The position numbers were made by a program, and so were the translations under genes. The notes under the pieces were generated by a model. That model searched no databases. It had not been told where the DNA came from and saw only the letters and a list, made by a program, of their open reading frames with translations. Source: Natronobacterium texcoconense (GTDB lineage: Archaea; Halobacteriota; Halobacteria; Halobacteriales; Natrialbaceae). From it: 64,000 nt of DNA. Positions within the stretch are counted from its first letter, which is position 1. Each line of letters opens with the position of its first letter. Where the stretch lies: the NCBI RefSeq assembly GCF_900104065.1, contig NZ_FNLC01000001.1:558001-622000 (forward strand). The letters run 5' to 3'. Below are positions 25,993-33,885 of this stretch, piece after piece.

Positions 25993-26067
25993 TAGCGGGA
26001 GGTAGATTTGAACTACCGATCTGCGGGTTATGAGCCCGCCGGAATCTCCTGGCTATCCCATCCCGCT
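25993..26067 (-). tRNA. Initiator tRNA-Met (CAU)
   Basis: The minus strand folds into a full cloverleaf of 75 bases without encoded CCA. The acceptor stem AGCGGGA pairs with TCCCGCT, including an A1-U72 pair; the anticodon stem is GCGGG/CCCGC around the loop CTCATAA (anticodon CAU); the T arm is GGTAG-TTCAAAT-CTACC; the discriminator is A. The run of three G:C pairs next to the anticodon loop and A1-U72 mark it as the initiator rather than the elongator. There is no intron. A TATA-like CTTAACT lies about 25-30 bases upstream (26097-26091). Confidence 0.95.
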
Positions 26068-26090
26068 ACCTGTTCATAACCGAGTGGACT

Positions 26091-26097
26091 AGTTAAG
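26091..26097 (-). promoter_or_regulatory. Putative TATA box of tRNA-iMet
   Basis: CTTAACT on the minus strand, centred about 27 bases before the tRNA 5' end. Confidence 0.45.
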
Positions 26098-26133
26098 GAT
26101 TGTGATTCCCCTGCCGTGTGCGGATTCCTCACG

Positions 26134-26580
26134 TTACTCCCGGTGAACCTTCCACGTGAAGAGGCTCTCGAAGGTGTAATTGACGAAAAAGCCGACGCCG
26201 ATACCGATCACGTTCGCGAGCAGATACCAGACGGCGAAAAACTCTATCAGCGCCGTATACACGCCGAGCGTGACGAGAAACCCGCCAAACCGAACCGTGT
26301 AGGACCGGCCGAGTCGTCTCCCCAGTGCTCGAGGCGACATCGCGCCGAACGTCGAGAACGTCCAGGACTCGTTGATCGCGAAGATGACCGCGATCGCGAT
26401 CACCCAGGCGACGACCTTGGCAGGGACGAAGCCGACGCCACCGAACTCGACCAGCAGGAGAAGCACGCCGTTGTCGACGGCGGCACCGACGGCTCCGACG
26501 CCGGCAAACTGGCTGAACCGGGTTACCGAAACGAGCGCGCGAACCCGCGTCCGGACGGCCTCGAGGAGCGACTCAGTCAT
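26134..26580 (-). CDS. GtrA-like four-helix membrane protein
   Basis: 148 residues with four hydrophobic helices. The GtrA signature FSQFAGVGAVGAAVDNGVLLLL is in the first helix, with a later EFFAVWYLLANVIGIGVGFFVNYTFESLFTWK typical of the last helix. GtrA proteins help move polyprenyl-linked sugars across the membrane. The start overlaps the stop of the upstream glycosyltransferase by 8 bp, the usual GT plus GtrA pairing. Confidence 0.9.
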   Translation of the reverse strand: MTESLLEAVRTRVRALVSVTRFSQFAGVGAVGAAVDNGVLLLLVEFGGVGFVPAKVVAWVIAIAVIFAINESWTFSTFGAMSPRALGRRLGRSYTVRFGGFLVTLGVYTALIEFFAVWYLLANVIGIGVGFFVNYTFESLFTWKVHRE

Positions 26581-27373
26581 CGTCTACGTCTCGCTCCAGT
26601 TCGGTGTCGATACCGAGTCGTTCGAGTATCGTCGGCTCCGTTTTCCGTCTCCCGAGCGTCGTGTCGCCGCTGTCCCCGGTAACCTGTTTCGCGCGATTAC
26701 GTGCGCGGACGGCCCCGCGTGCGAGCTCGAGTGGCGTTTCGACAGACGAGACGGTCGAATCGGGGGCATCAGCCCACGTCACGGGGACTTCGTCGATCCG
26801 ATAGCCGAGGGCGTCGACGACGGCGAGCAGTTCGACGTCCCAGGCGAACCCGTGTTCGTGGAGGTGGGGGCAGGCGTCGGCCCAGGCGACCTCGTCGATC
26901 GCCTTTGCGCCACACTGGTAATCCGACACCGAGACTGCGAGCAGGCGTCGAGCGAGCCAGGCGAACCCGTCCCCGAGACGTTCACGCAGTACTGACTGAC
27001 TGCTCAAGACGTCGGCCTCGGGGTGGCGACGGGAACCGACCGCGAGATCCGTCTTTCCAGTACGAACGCGGTCGACGATCGTCGCGACCGACTCGACTGC
27101 CGTGCTCCCGTCCGCGTCGGCGAACGCCCTGACGTCGGTCTCGAGCGCACAAAACCCGGCCGTCACCGCGGCTCCCTTCCCGCGACGCCTGTCGACGGCG
27201 TTGATCGTCGCGGGGAGCGCCTCGAGTTGCTCGACGGTCTCGTCCGCCGGATCGTCGAGTTCGATTCTGATCGTTTCGGGCTCGAGTCGCTCCTCGAGAT
27301 CGAGTACGTACGCACGGAGAGCATCGACGTTCGGGCGGAACGCCGGAACGACGAGGCCAATCGTCCGGCTCAT
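26573..27373 (-). CDS. Family 2 glycosyltransferase, dolichyl-phosphate sugar synthase-like
   Basis: 266 residues. The GT-A fold begins TIGLVVPAFRPNVDALRAYV. The nucleotide-sugar site includes NAVDRRRGKGAAVTAGFCALETDVRAFADADGST (Asp-x-Asp metal motif in ADADG). DLAVGSRRHPEADV, DYQCGAKAIDEVAW and FAWDVELLAVVDALGYRIDEVPVTW follow, as in dolichyl-phosphate glucose or mannose synthases. No membrane helix is present; the adjoining GtrA gene supplies one. Likely product is a lipid-linked sugar for protein or surface glycosylation. Confidence 0.88.
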   Translation of the reverse strand: MSRTIGLVVPAFRPNVDALRAYVLDLEERLEPETIRIELDDPADETVEQLEALPATINAVDRRRGKGAAVTAGFCALETDVRAFADADGSTAVESVATIVDRVRTGKTDLAVGSRRHPEADVLSSQSVLRERLGDGFAWLARRLLAVSVSDYQCGAKAIDEVAWADACPHLHEHGFAWDVELLAVVDALGYRIDEVPVTWADAPDSTVSSVETPLELARGAVRARNRAKQVTGDSGDTTLGRRKTEPTILERLGIDTELERDVDDD

Positions 27374-27426
27374 TGTGGAGAAGGTTCGCCCGATACCTCA
27401 AAAGCGTGCTGAAAAATTCGAGACAG

Positions 27427-27693
27427 TTACACGGCGAGGTCGCCTTTCGCTCGGACGACCTGGATCTCTTCGGCGTCGACGCGCTCGACGTCGAGGAAGT
27501 GGGGAACGTAGTTTCGCTTCTCGTAGTCCTCGTACTCGGACTGGTCGCCGACGGTACACCACAGCTGGACCTCCTCGGGGCCGTGCCACTCGCCGTTGCG
27601 GTTGATGCCGAAACAGACCAGTTCCTCCCCGCCGTGTTCGACGATGGCTCCCTTCCGGATTCCGGGGTCCCCGTGAATGATGAGCTGCTTCAT
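27427..27693 (-). CDS. HAH_0734 family small haloarchaeal protein
   Basis: 88 residues beginning MKQLIIHGDPGIRKGAIVEH. It is a compact beta-rich protein with GINRNGEWHGPEEVQLWCTVGD in the middle. The family is conserved in haloarchaea but has no known function; the family name is from memory. The start ATG at 27693 gives the usual family N terminus; longer in-frame extensions run through the palindromic intergenic DNA and are rejected. It is divergent from rpl44e. Confidence 0.8.
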   Translation of the reverse strand: MKQLIIHGDPGIRKGAIVEHGGEELVCFGINRNGEWHGPEEVQLWCTVGDQSEYEDYEKRNYVPHFLDVERVDAEEIQVVRAKGDLAV

Positions 27694-27738
27694 ATCTCGG
27701 CGTTCGTCGGAGGGACGATTAAACGCTTCGGACACGTG

Positions 27739-27818
27739 TAGTAGCCACTGCAAGTCAATGGACACCTGATCGTACGACCGCTGTACGATCAGTATGTGAA
27801 TAGTTGCAGTGGTTACTA
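27739..27818. repeat. Nested palindromic element between divergent genes
   Basis: Outer 15-base arms (27739-27753 and 27804-27818) match with one mismatch. Inside lie perfect 10-base arms CTGATCGTAC and GTACGATCAG (27766-27775, 27783-27792) around a 7-base loop. The 80-base unit stands free in the gap between the HAH_0734 gene and the rpl44e promoter. Two nested stems plus defined ends suggest a MITE-like or protein-binding element. Confidence 0.75.
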
Positions 27819-27901
27819 TAATGAGAACGCTTGCACGTCGGTTCGAAGACGTGAAACTGCATTGAGGAAAGCCGCCGACGGCGACGACGAACCAAACGGG
27901 T

Positions 27902-27908
27902 TTTAAAC
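27902..27908 (+). promoter_or_regulatory. Putative TATA box of the rpl44e operon
   Basis: TTTAAAC lies 35-41 bases before the ATG at 27943, preceded by a short purine-rich run. Confidence 0.45.
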
Positions 27909-27942
27909 GGCCCCGTCTTAGCCCACGGCAAGTGAGATAACC

Positions 27943-28227
27943 ATGCAGATGCCACGCCGATTCAATACGTACTGCCCGCATTGTAACGAACACCACGAAC
28001 ACGAAGTCGAGAAGTCGCGAACGGGCGCTTCGACCGGAATGAAGAAGGTCGCGGACCGCCAGCGCAAGCGCCAGACCTCGAGCATCGGTAACTCCGGTAA
28101 GTTCTCGAAGGTCCCCAGTGGCGAGAAGCCGACCAAGAAGACCGACCTCAAGTACCGCTGCAGCGAGTGTGGCAAGGCCCACCTCCGCAAGGGATGGCGC
28201 GCCGGCCGACTCGAGTTCCAGGAGTGA
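27943..28227 (+). CDS. rpl44e: Ribosomal protein L44e
   Basis: 94 residues, large-subunit protein. The zinc ribbon uses CPHC ([22 protein letters not shown]) and the distant YRCSECGK pair. The basic linker [33 protein letters not shown] is typical of L44e. It opens a cluster with S27e, aIF2-alpha and Nop10. Confidence 0.97.
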   Translation: MQMPRRFNTYCPHCNEHHEHEVEKSRTGASTGMKKVADRQRKRQTSSIGNSGKFSKVPSGEKPTKKTDLKYRCSECGKAHLRKGWRAGRLEFQE

Positions 28228-28232
28228 TTACG

Positions 28233-28406
28233 ATGGCAGGAAACTTCTACAGCGTCAAATGCAGCGACTGTGAGAACGAACAGGTCGTCTTCGGCAAAGC
28301 CTCCACGGAGGTCGCCTGCGCCGTCTGCGGGACGACGCTGGCCCGACCGACCGGTGGCAAAGCCGAGATCGACCACGAGATAGTCGAAACGGTCGAATCA
28401 CGATGA
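28233..28406 (+). CDS. rps27e: Ribosomal protein S27e
   Basis: 57 residues, small-subunit zinc protein. The four zinc cysteines are in KCSDCEN and [18 protein letters not shown]. The ATG at 28233 gives [10 protein letters not shown], the usual archaeal N terminus. It lies 5 bases after rpl44e and overlaps the aIF2-alpha start by 4 bp. Confidence 0.96.
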   Translation: MAGNFYSVKCSDCENEQVVFGKASTEVACAVCGTTLARPTGGKAEIDHEIVETVESR

Positions 28407-29203
28407 AATACAGCGGCTGGCCCGACCCCGGCGAACTCGTCGTCGGCAAGATCGACGAGATCGAAGACTTCGGCGTCTTCGTCGATCTCGAGGAGTACGA
28501 GGACAAGCGCGGCCTCATCCACATCTCCGAGGTCGCCAGCGGATGGATCAAGAACGTCCGCGACCACGTCCGCGAGGGCCAGATCGTCGTCTGTAAGGTC
28601 CTGGACGTCGACGAGGAGTCCCAGCAGATCGACCTCTCGCTGAAAGACGTCAACGACCACCAGCGCTCCGAGAAGATCCAGCAGTGGAAAAACGAGCAGA
28701 AAGCCGACAACTGGATGGAACTCGCGCTGGGCGAGGAAACCGACGACGAGGTCTACACAGAGGTCGCGAACGAACTGATCGCCGCCCACGGTAGCCTCTA
28801 TCAGGGCTTCAAGCAGGCCGCGATCCACGGCGAGGAGGCCCTCGAAGAGACCGATCTCTCGGCCGACAACCTCGACGCCATCGTCGAGACGGCCCGCGAG
28901 AACGTTTCGGTGCCGTACGTCAACGTCACCGGCTACGTCGACCTCGAGAATCCGTCGCCGTCCGGCGTCGACGGCATCCGTGAGGCGCTCGAGGCTGCGG
29001 AAGGGAACGGCGAAGTGCCCGACGAAGTCGACCTCGAGGTCAGCTACGTCGGCGCGCCCGAGTACCGCATCGAGGTGCAGGCGCCCAACTACAAGACCGC
29101 CGAGTCTCAACTCGAGGAAAGCGCCGAGCGCGCGGTCGCCGCCATCGAGGACCACGACGGCGAGGGCGAGTACCACCGCGAGCGTCGCACCGACGACGAA
29201 TGA
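28403..29203 (+). CDS. Translation initiation factor IF-2 alpha subunit
   Basis: 266 residues. The N-terminal S1/OB domain (about 1-85) has [42 protein letters not shown] and ends [11 protein letters not shown] helical middle domain and a C-terminal alpha-beta domain ([24 protein letters not shown]) follow, as in archaeal and eukaryotic IF2-alpha. It binds the gamma subunit and initiator tRNA. Overlaps of 4 bp upstream and 4 bp downstream (with nop10) show tight coupling. Confidence 0.96.
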   Translation: MKYSGWPDPGELVVGKIDEIEDFGVFVDLEEYEDKRGLIHISEVASGWIKNVRDHVREGQIVVCKVLDVDEESQQIDLSLKDVNDHQRSEKIQQWKNEQKADNWMELALGEETDDEVYTEVANELIAAHGSLYQGFKQAAIHGEEALEETDLSADNLDAIVETARENVSVPYVNVTGYVDLENPSPSGVDGIREALEAAEGNGEVPDEVDLEVSYVGAPEYRIEVQAPNYKTAESQLEESAERAVAAIEDHDGEGEYHRERRTDDE

Positions 29204-29379
29204 AATCCGACATCCGGGTGTGTTCGGCGTGGCGCAAGCGACACGACCGCCCGGTGTATACCCTTTCTGCGGACTGTCCGGAGTGTGGTGCCGACGCCGA
29301 GAACAGCGCGCCCGCGCCGTTCGATCCCGAGGACCCGTACGGCGAGTACCGACGGTCTCTTAAACGTCGCAATCGCTGA
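29200..29379 (+). CDS. nop10: Nop10, H/ACA RNA-protein complex subunit
   Basis: 59 residues; too short for routine gene calls but clearly recognisable. It starts [20 protein letters not shown], then [10 protein letters not shown], which carries part of the zinc site. The family ending [20 protein letters not shown] follows. Nop10 supports Cbf5 in RNA-guided pseudouridylation and ribosome maturation. The first zinc half usually reads CxxC; here a single Cys8 is followed by SAW, so the zinc site looks incomplete as in some other archaeal Nop10 proteins. ATG overlaps the aIF2-alpha stop. Confidence 0.93.
   Translation: MKSDIRVCSAWRKRHDRPVYTLSADCPECGADAENSAPAPFDPEDPYGEYRRSLKRRNR
29359..29365 (+). 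promoter_or_regulatory. Putative TATA box of the PAC2 gene inside nop10
   Basis: CTTAAAC sits within the last codons of nop10, 22-28 bases before the PAC2 ATG at 29387. PAC2 may therefore also be transcribed on its own. Confidence 0.4.
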
Positions 29380-29386
29380 TACGGGT

Positions 29387-30157
29387 ATGGACGAACTCGA
29401 GATCGACGCGGTCGCGGAGGCACAACTGGACGATCCAGTACTCGTCGAGGGGCTGCCGGGCGTCGGTCACGTCGGCAAACTCGCGGTCGACCACCTGCTC
29501 GAGGAACTCGAGGGGGACAGCACGCTCGTTCGTCGCATTTACTCTCGGGAGTTTCCGCCGCAGGTGACCGTCGAGGACGGCGTCTCGGAGTTGACCTGTG
29601 CGGAGCTCCACGCCGTCTCCGTTCCCGAGGGTCGTGACCTGCTCCTGTTGACGGGCGACCATCAGGCACAGACCAACGACGGCCACTACCTGCTGACGAC
29701 GGCGTTTCTGGACATCGCCGAGGAGTTCGGCGCGTCGGAGGTGTTCGCGCTCGGTGGCGTCCCAACCGGCGAACTCATCGACGAGTACGCGGTCGTCGGT
29801 GCCGTCAGCGACGAATCCATGTGCGAGACGTTCGAGGACGCCGGTGTCGAGTTCCGCGAGGACGAACCAGCGGGCGGCATCGTCGGCGTCTCCGGGCTGC
29901 TGCTGGGCCTCGGCGAACGCCGCGGCTTCGAGGCGGCCTGTCTGATGGGCGAGACCAGCGGCTACCTCGTCGATCCGAAAAGCGCCCGTGCGGTACTCGA
30001 GGTACTCGAAGACCTCCTTGGGTTCGAACTCGACTACGAGACCCTGGACGAACGGGCTGATGAGATGGAAGACGTCATCGGAAAGATCCAGGAGATGGAA
30101 CAACAACAGCAACAACAGCAGATGCCGACGGACGACGACCTGCGGTACATCGGTTGA
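29387..30157 (+). CDS. PAC2 family protein, proteasome-assembly-chaperone-like
   Basis: 256 residues. The PAC2 fold shows PVLVEGLPGVGHVGKLAVDHLLEEL, then RDLLLLTGDHQAQTNDGHYLLTTAFLDIAEEFG and the glycine-rich ALGGVPTGEL. GIVGVSGLLLGLGERRGFEAACLMGETSGYLVDPKSARAVLEVL comes next. The C terminus has a helical region and a run of six or more glutamines (EMEQQQQQQQMP). The ATG at 29387 is 7 bases after the nop10 stop. Archaeal PAC2 proteins are linked by name to proteasome assembly, but their job in archaea is not settled; its place after Nop10 is widely conserved. Confidence 0.92.
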   Translation: MDELEIDAVAEAQLDDPVLVEGLPGVGHVGKLAVDHLLEELEGDSTLVRRIYSREFPPQVTVEDGVSELTCAELHAVSVPEGRDLLLLTGDHQAQTNDGHYLLTTAFLDIAEEFGASEVFALGGVPTGELIDEYAVVGAVSDESMCETFEDAGVEFREDEPAGGIVGVSGLLLGLGERRGFEAACLMGETSGYLVDPKSARAVLEVLEDLLGFELDYETLDERADEMEDVIGKIQEMEQQQQQQQMPTDDDLRYIG

Positions 30158-30258
30158 ATACGGTAAATCAACGCAGCGTCGTTCGTTCACGGACCGGGCT
30201 CGATTCACCGGTCGCCGTTTCCAAAATAGTGTTGTAGTTACAGGTTCGATGTGACAGC

Positions 30259-31566
30259 GTGACGCTGACACCGGACCGATGGCTCCAGATTCGTATTGCC
30301 GCGGCGCTCGTGCTGGTCGTGGGGGTCAACGTGTTCGTCCTCTCGGTACTTGCCTGGAGCACCCTGCAGGTACTGTCCGCAAGCGGTCGGTCGATACCTG
30401 TCGAGTCCGGTCTCCCGCTTACCGCTGGGGCAGTACTACTCGGTGCGATCGCTCTCGTTGCCGTCCAGGCACGATACGGACCGAAGACCGTCGTCTCCGG
30501 ACTCGAACACGAAACGGTCGACGGCGATGGTCCACGTAACGTCGGTGCACGGATTCGGAGGCTGTCGAAGCAGGCAGACGTCCCAGTCCCGTCAGTTGCC
30601 GTTGCCGACCACGACGAACCGAACTGCTTGACCGTCGGCACGCAACGGTCTCCGACGATCGTGGTCACGACAGGGTTGTTCGAGGCCCTCGACGACGACG
30701 AACTCGACGCGGCACTGGCTCACGAAATCGCTCACCTCGTGAATCACGATCTCACGGTCGTAAGCGTCGTTGCCTCGGTCGTTGCGATCGGTGATCGGTT
30801 GCTCGAGCGGGAACGAGCGCTTCGAGGATTGCTCGTAACGATCGTCGCAGTCGTCGCGTACACCTTCGGTGCACTGTGGATCGTGCCGTACCTCGCCGTC
30901 GTCGGGGTTTTGCTGTTGGTCCTTCTCGTCGGTCCGTATCTCGTGATCGCGACGGTCTTTCTCGTCGTGAGCGCCGTCGCTCGGCTGTTGCTCGGGGTGA
31001 ACGCGATCACGCTCGGCCTGTTCGCGAAGACCCGCGAGTACGCCGCCGATCGTGGTGCGAGTCGGTTAACCGGTGATCCGGCTGCGATGGCGAGTGCGCT
31101 CGAAACGCTCGAGGAAAACAGTCGTCCGGAACGGGACCTACGTCTAGACGCGAGCGCGACGCTCGGAATCATCCCGCAGTCGCTTTCGGCCGAGCAACCG
31201 GACGACGAGACGGACGACGAGGCGGAAGGGTGGTTCGAACGCTGGTTCGTGAGCCAGTTTCGAACGTGGTACGAGAACCTCTCGGAATTTCGACTCGAGG
31301 AACGGTTCGGTGGCGAGGTCTCCGAGGGAGAATCCGAGGAACGGCAGTGGCAGAAAGCGGAGAGACAGCGTGCCCGCGGTCACGACTCTGCGGACGACGT
31401 CGACGGTGACGGACAGTCCTGGATCGTCGATCCGTTCGTAGACCACGTCGTCTCTCCGATCCGGCTCCGGATCCGTCGAGTGTTACAGTGGCGTCCGTCG
31501 ACACATCCCGCGACCGAAGCGCGGATCGAACAGTTGCGGACGCTCGAGCGTCGTCAACGCGATTGA
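30259..31566 (+). CDS. M48 family membrane metalloprotease (HtpX-like)
   Basis: 435 residues. Two helices at the N terminus (about 12-36 and 53-70) precede the protease core. The zinc motif is ALAHEIAHLVNHD and the third ligand falls in TREYAADRGASRLTGDP. Two more helices lie between them (about 195-245). A long acidic tail region (EQPDDETDDEAEGWF onward) and the end THPATEARIEQL match haloarchaeal M48 proteins. HtpX-type proteases clear misfolded membrane proteins. The GTG at 30259 is chosen because it opens just before the first helix. Confidence 0.9.
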   Translation: MTLTPDRWLQIRIAAALVLVVGVNVFVLSVLAWSTLQVLSASGRSIPVESGLPLTAGAVLLGAIALVAVQARYGPKTVVSGLEHETVDGDGPRNVGARIRRLSKQADVPVPSVAVADHDEPNCLTVGTQRSPTIVVTTGLFEALDDDELDAALAHEIAHLVNHDLTVVSVVASVVAIGDRLLERERALRGLLVTIVAVVAYTFGALWIVPYLAVVGVLLLVLLVGPYLVIATVFLVVSAVARLLLGVNAITLGLFAKTREYAADRGASRLTGDPAAMASALETLEENSRPERDLRLDASATLGIIPQSLSAEQPDDETDDEAEGWFERWFVSQFRTWYENLSEFRLEERFGGEVSEGESEERQWQKAERQRARGHDSADDVDGDGQSWIVDPFVDHVVSPIRLRIRRVLQWRPSTHPATEARIEQLRTLERRQRD

Positions 31567-31705
31567 TCGGGTTTTCCGAACGAGAGACGTGGGTTCATGA
31601 AGGGAGGGATTCGGTCTGGCAAACGAGTTACGGACGAAATTCGCGACTGAGTCGGACCCGTACGAACAGTTCTCGAGAACGTTGGCCGAGGCGTTTTTGG
31701 CGACG

Positions 31706-32485
31706 TTAAGCTTCGAGCACTTCGTAAGAGACGTCTGCGTCCCGCAGCGTGTCGGTGACCCGTCCGGTGGCGTCGGCGGTCGTGACGGCGACGACCTCGA
31801 GGCCGCGTTCGGCGGCCGCGGCAGCGACGTCGCCGACGGCGAAGCTGGCGGCTGGCTCGGTATCGGCTTCGCGACAGGTGACGACGGCTTCGACGCCCGT
31901 TGCGACGACGAGGTCGGCCTCATCACAGCGGTCCGAGACGTTCTCGAGGTCGGCCGCTCGGCTGCCGCCGCTTCTGACGGCGGGGATCTGCAGGACGGTC
32001 ACGGATCCGGGTTCGAGGTCGATGACGCCTTCGAAACTGGTGACGCCGACGTCGGTGCCGGCCTCGGCGTCGGTCGTGACGACGCCGGTTGCGCCCCCTT
32101 CGTTGCCCGGGGTCGCGTGGAGGAGGCCGTCCTCGATGGACAGGGAGACGATGTCGCCCTCCTCTACGTCGTCGGTCGCGATGGCGGCGTCTTCGCCCAT
32201 CGCGCCGAGGACGTCCTCGGTGACGTGATTTGCGAACCGCCGGACGTCGCCGGCGGCCTGAAAGAGCCAGTCGACGCCTTCTTTGGTGACGCGATAGCGG
32301 GACCGGCCTTCTTTCTCGACGAGGCCGTCGTCGACGAGTTCGCGGATGTACTCGCTGACCGCCTGACTCGTGACGCCGACTTCCTCGGCGATCTCTCCCT
32401 GGCTGACTGCAGGCTGTCGCTCGGCGATCTGGACGAGGATCCGGAACCGCGTCGCAGCCCGCTTGTTGTCGAGGACGTCGACCAT
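31706..32485 (-). CDS. Winged-helix transcriptional regulator with C-terminal sensing domain
   Basis: 259 residues. Residues 10-70 form a winged helix (RFRILVQIAERQPAVSQGEIAEEVGVTSQAVSEYIRELVDDGLVEKEGRSRYRVTKEG). The middle joins to a beta-rich domain, and the C-terminal part (DLVVATGVEAVVTCREADTEPAASF onward) is an alternating alpha-beta fold that could bind a small ligand. This matches an archaeal regulator family whose targets I cannot name with certainty. A TrpY-like role is possible given the TGTACA boxes at trpC, but this is only a guess. It stands alone and diverges from the lipid reductase gene. Confidence 0.78.
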   Translation of the reverse strand: MVDVLDNKRAATRFRILVQIAERQPAVSQGEIAEEVGVTSQAVSEYIRELVDDGLVEKEGRSRYRVTKEGVDWLFQAAGDVRRFANHVTEDVLGAMGEDAAIATDDVEEGDIVSLSIEDGLLHATPGNEGGATGVVTTDAEAGTDVGVTSFEGVIDLEPGSVTVLQIPAVRSGGSRAADLENVSDRCDEADLVVATGVEAVVTCREADTEPAASFAVGDVAAAAAERGLEVVAVTTADATGRVTDTLRDADVSYEVLEA

Positions 32486-32652
32486 GGACGATCTTTCTCG
32501 ACCGTGGCAAAAAAGATACGCGGTCCCGACTTACTCAGTACCCGAGAGAGATTCTCGATCTCGACAGATGAAAATTGAACCAAAAAGTAATCAGAAACCT
32601 GTCACTGGCCGGGACCGAACAGACTAATTAGGCCCCGAGACAGTTTCGAATC

Positions 32653-33882
32653 ATGAACGATCGTTACGACGTGGTGATCGCTGGTGCCGGCCCCGCAGGT
32701 GGCCAGTGTGCTCGAGACCTCGCAGCGAGAGGATACGACGTCGTCGTCCTCGAGACCGAGGCTGAAGACGAGTTCCCGCGCCAGAGCAACAAGTCGACGG
32801 CAGGTACGTTCCCGTCGATGATGGCCTCCTTCGGCGTTCCGGACGACGTGGTAATGCAGTACACCGACAGCGTCGTCCTCGAGTCGCCGACCGACTACTA
32901 CGTTCGGGACCAGCCCGGTGCTGTCCTCGAGTTCGCTGACTTCAAGCGCTTCCTCGTCGAGGACAGTCGCGAAGACGGTGCGGAGTACCGGTTCGACGCG
33001 CGTGTCACCGGTCCGATCATGGAAAACGGCGAGATCGTCGGCGTCGAGTACAACGGCGACGAGGAAGTCTACGGCGAGATCGTTATCGACGCGACCGGTC
33101 CGAGCGCGCCGCTGGCCAAGAAACTCGGCGTTAGCGACCTGGAACGCGAGAATCACGCCATCGGCATCGAGTACGAGTTCGAGGGGATCGACGTCGATCG
33201 CCCCGGGTTCGCGGATCTGCACGACGCGATGATGCTGCGACTCGACCACGAGATCGCACCCGGTGGCTACTCCTGGATCTTCCACACCGGCGAGGACACC
33301 GCCAAGGTCGGCCTCTGTTACATCCAGAACGACTACCACAAGCAGTACGCCAAGGACGGCTACACGATCGACGACTACCTCGAGCACTGGCTCGAGACCG
33401 ATCCGCGGTTCGACGACGCCGAACCCATCGAGGGCAAACAACACCGCGGCTCGGCACACATCCAGATGCCCGGCAAGATGCACACCGACCGGTTCATGGC
33501 CATCGGCGACACCGTACCGACGGTCGACCCGCTGTGGGGAGAGGGGATCCACACCTGCATGAAATCGGGCCGGGCGGCCGCTGCCACGGCCGACAGCTGT
33601 CTCAAACACGGCGGCCTCGAGCCGAACGCGGAGAACCTGGAGGTCTACGAGACCCTGTGGCACCGCGACGTCGCGCCGAACGTACGCAACCGACAGCTGA
33701 TGACGAAACTGCTGTATCTCGCCGAAAACGAGCGGTACGACGAGCTGATGGCGGACCTGAACCGGCTCGACGACGACACGCTCGCGAAGGCAAACAACGG
33801 GAACTTCCGTGCGATCAGGAAACTGCTCGGCGTCCGTGACGTCCCGATGCTCGCGAAGTTTGCGAAACGAGAACTCCTGTAG
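32653..33882 (+). CDS. Digeranylgeranylglycerophospholipid reductase (GGR family flavoprotein)
   Basis: 409 residues. The FAD-binding fold is at the start (YDVVIAGAGPAGGQCARDLAARGYDVVVLE). EFPRQSNKSTAGTFPSMM follows, then the family loops VIDATGPSAPLAKKLG and MAIGDTVPTVDPLWGEGIHTCMKSGRAAA near 290. The enzyme saturates the isoprenoid chains of archaeal ether lipids, using eight electrons per chain pair. It is membrane-associated in the family, without clear helices here. An AT-rich promoter region lies between it and the divergent regulator gene. Confidence 0.92.
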   Translation: MNDRYDVVIAGAGPAGGQCARDLAARGYDVVVLETEAEDEFPRQSNKSTAGTFPSMMASFGVPDDVVMQYTDSVVLESPTDYYVRDQPGAVLEFADFKRFLVEDSREDGAEYRFDARVTGPIMENGEIVGVEYNGDEEVYGEIVIDATGPSAPLAKKLGVSDLERENHAIGIEYEFEGIDVDRPGFADLHDAMMLRLDHEIAPGGYSWIFHTGEDTAKVGLCYIQNDYHKQYAKDGYTIDDYLEHWLETDPRFDDAEPIEGKQHRGSAHIQMPGKMHTDRFMAIGDTVPTVDPLWGEGIHTCMKSGRAAAATADSCLKHGGLEPNAENLEVYETLWHRDVAPNVRNRQLMTKLLYLAENERYDELMADLNRLDDDTLAKANNGNFRAIRKLLGVRDVPMLAKFAKRELL

Positions 33883-33885
33883 AAA

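Noticed and set aside
25710-26033. An open frame over the tRNA-iMet copy and tRNA gene
   Set aside because: It crosses the tRNA gene and both inverted repeats and has no protein-like composition; the RNA and repeat structures explain the DNA.
30100-30122. Glutamine run in the PAC2 protein as a possible repeat element
   Set aside because: A short CAA/CAG run at a protein end is a common slippage product and has no further copies here.
31567-31705. Possible short gene between the M48 protease and the regulator gene
   Set aside because: Frames are short, lack a start with a plausible promoter, and give no recognisable or halophile-like protein.
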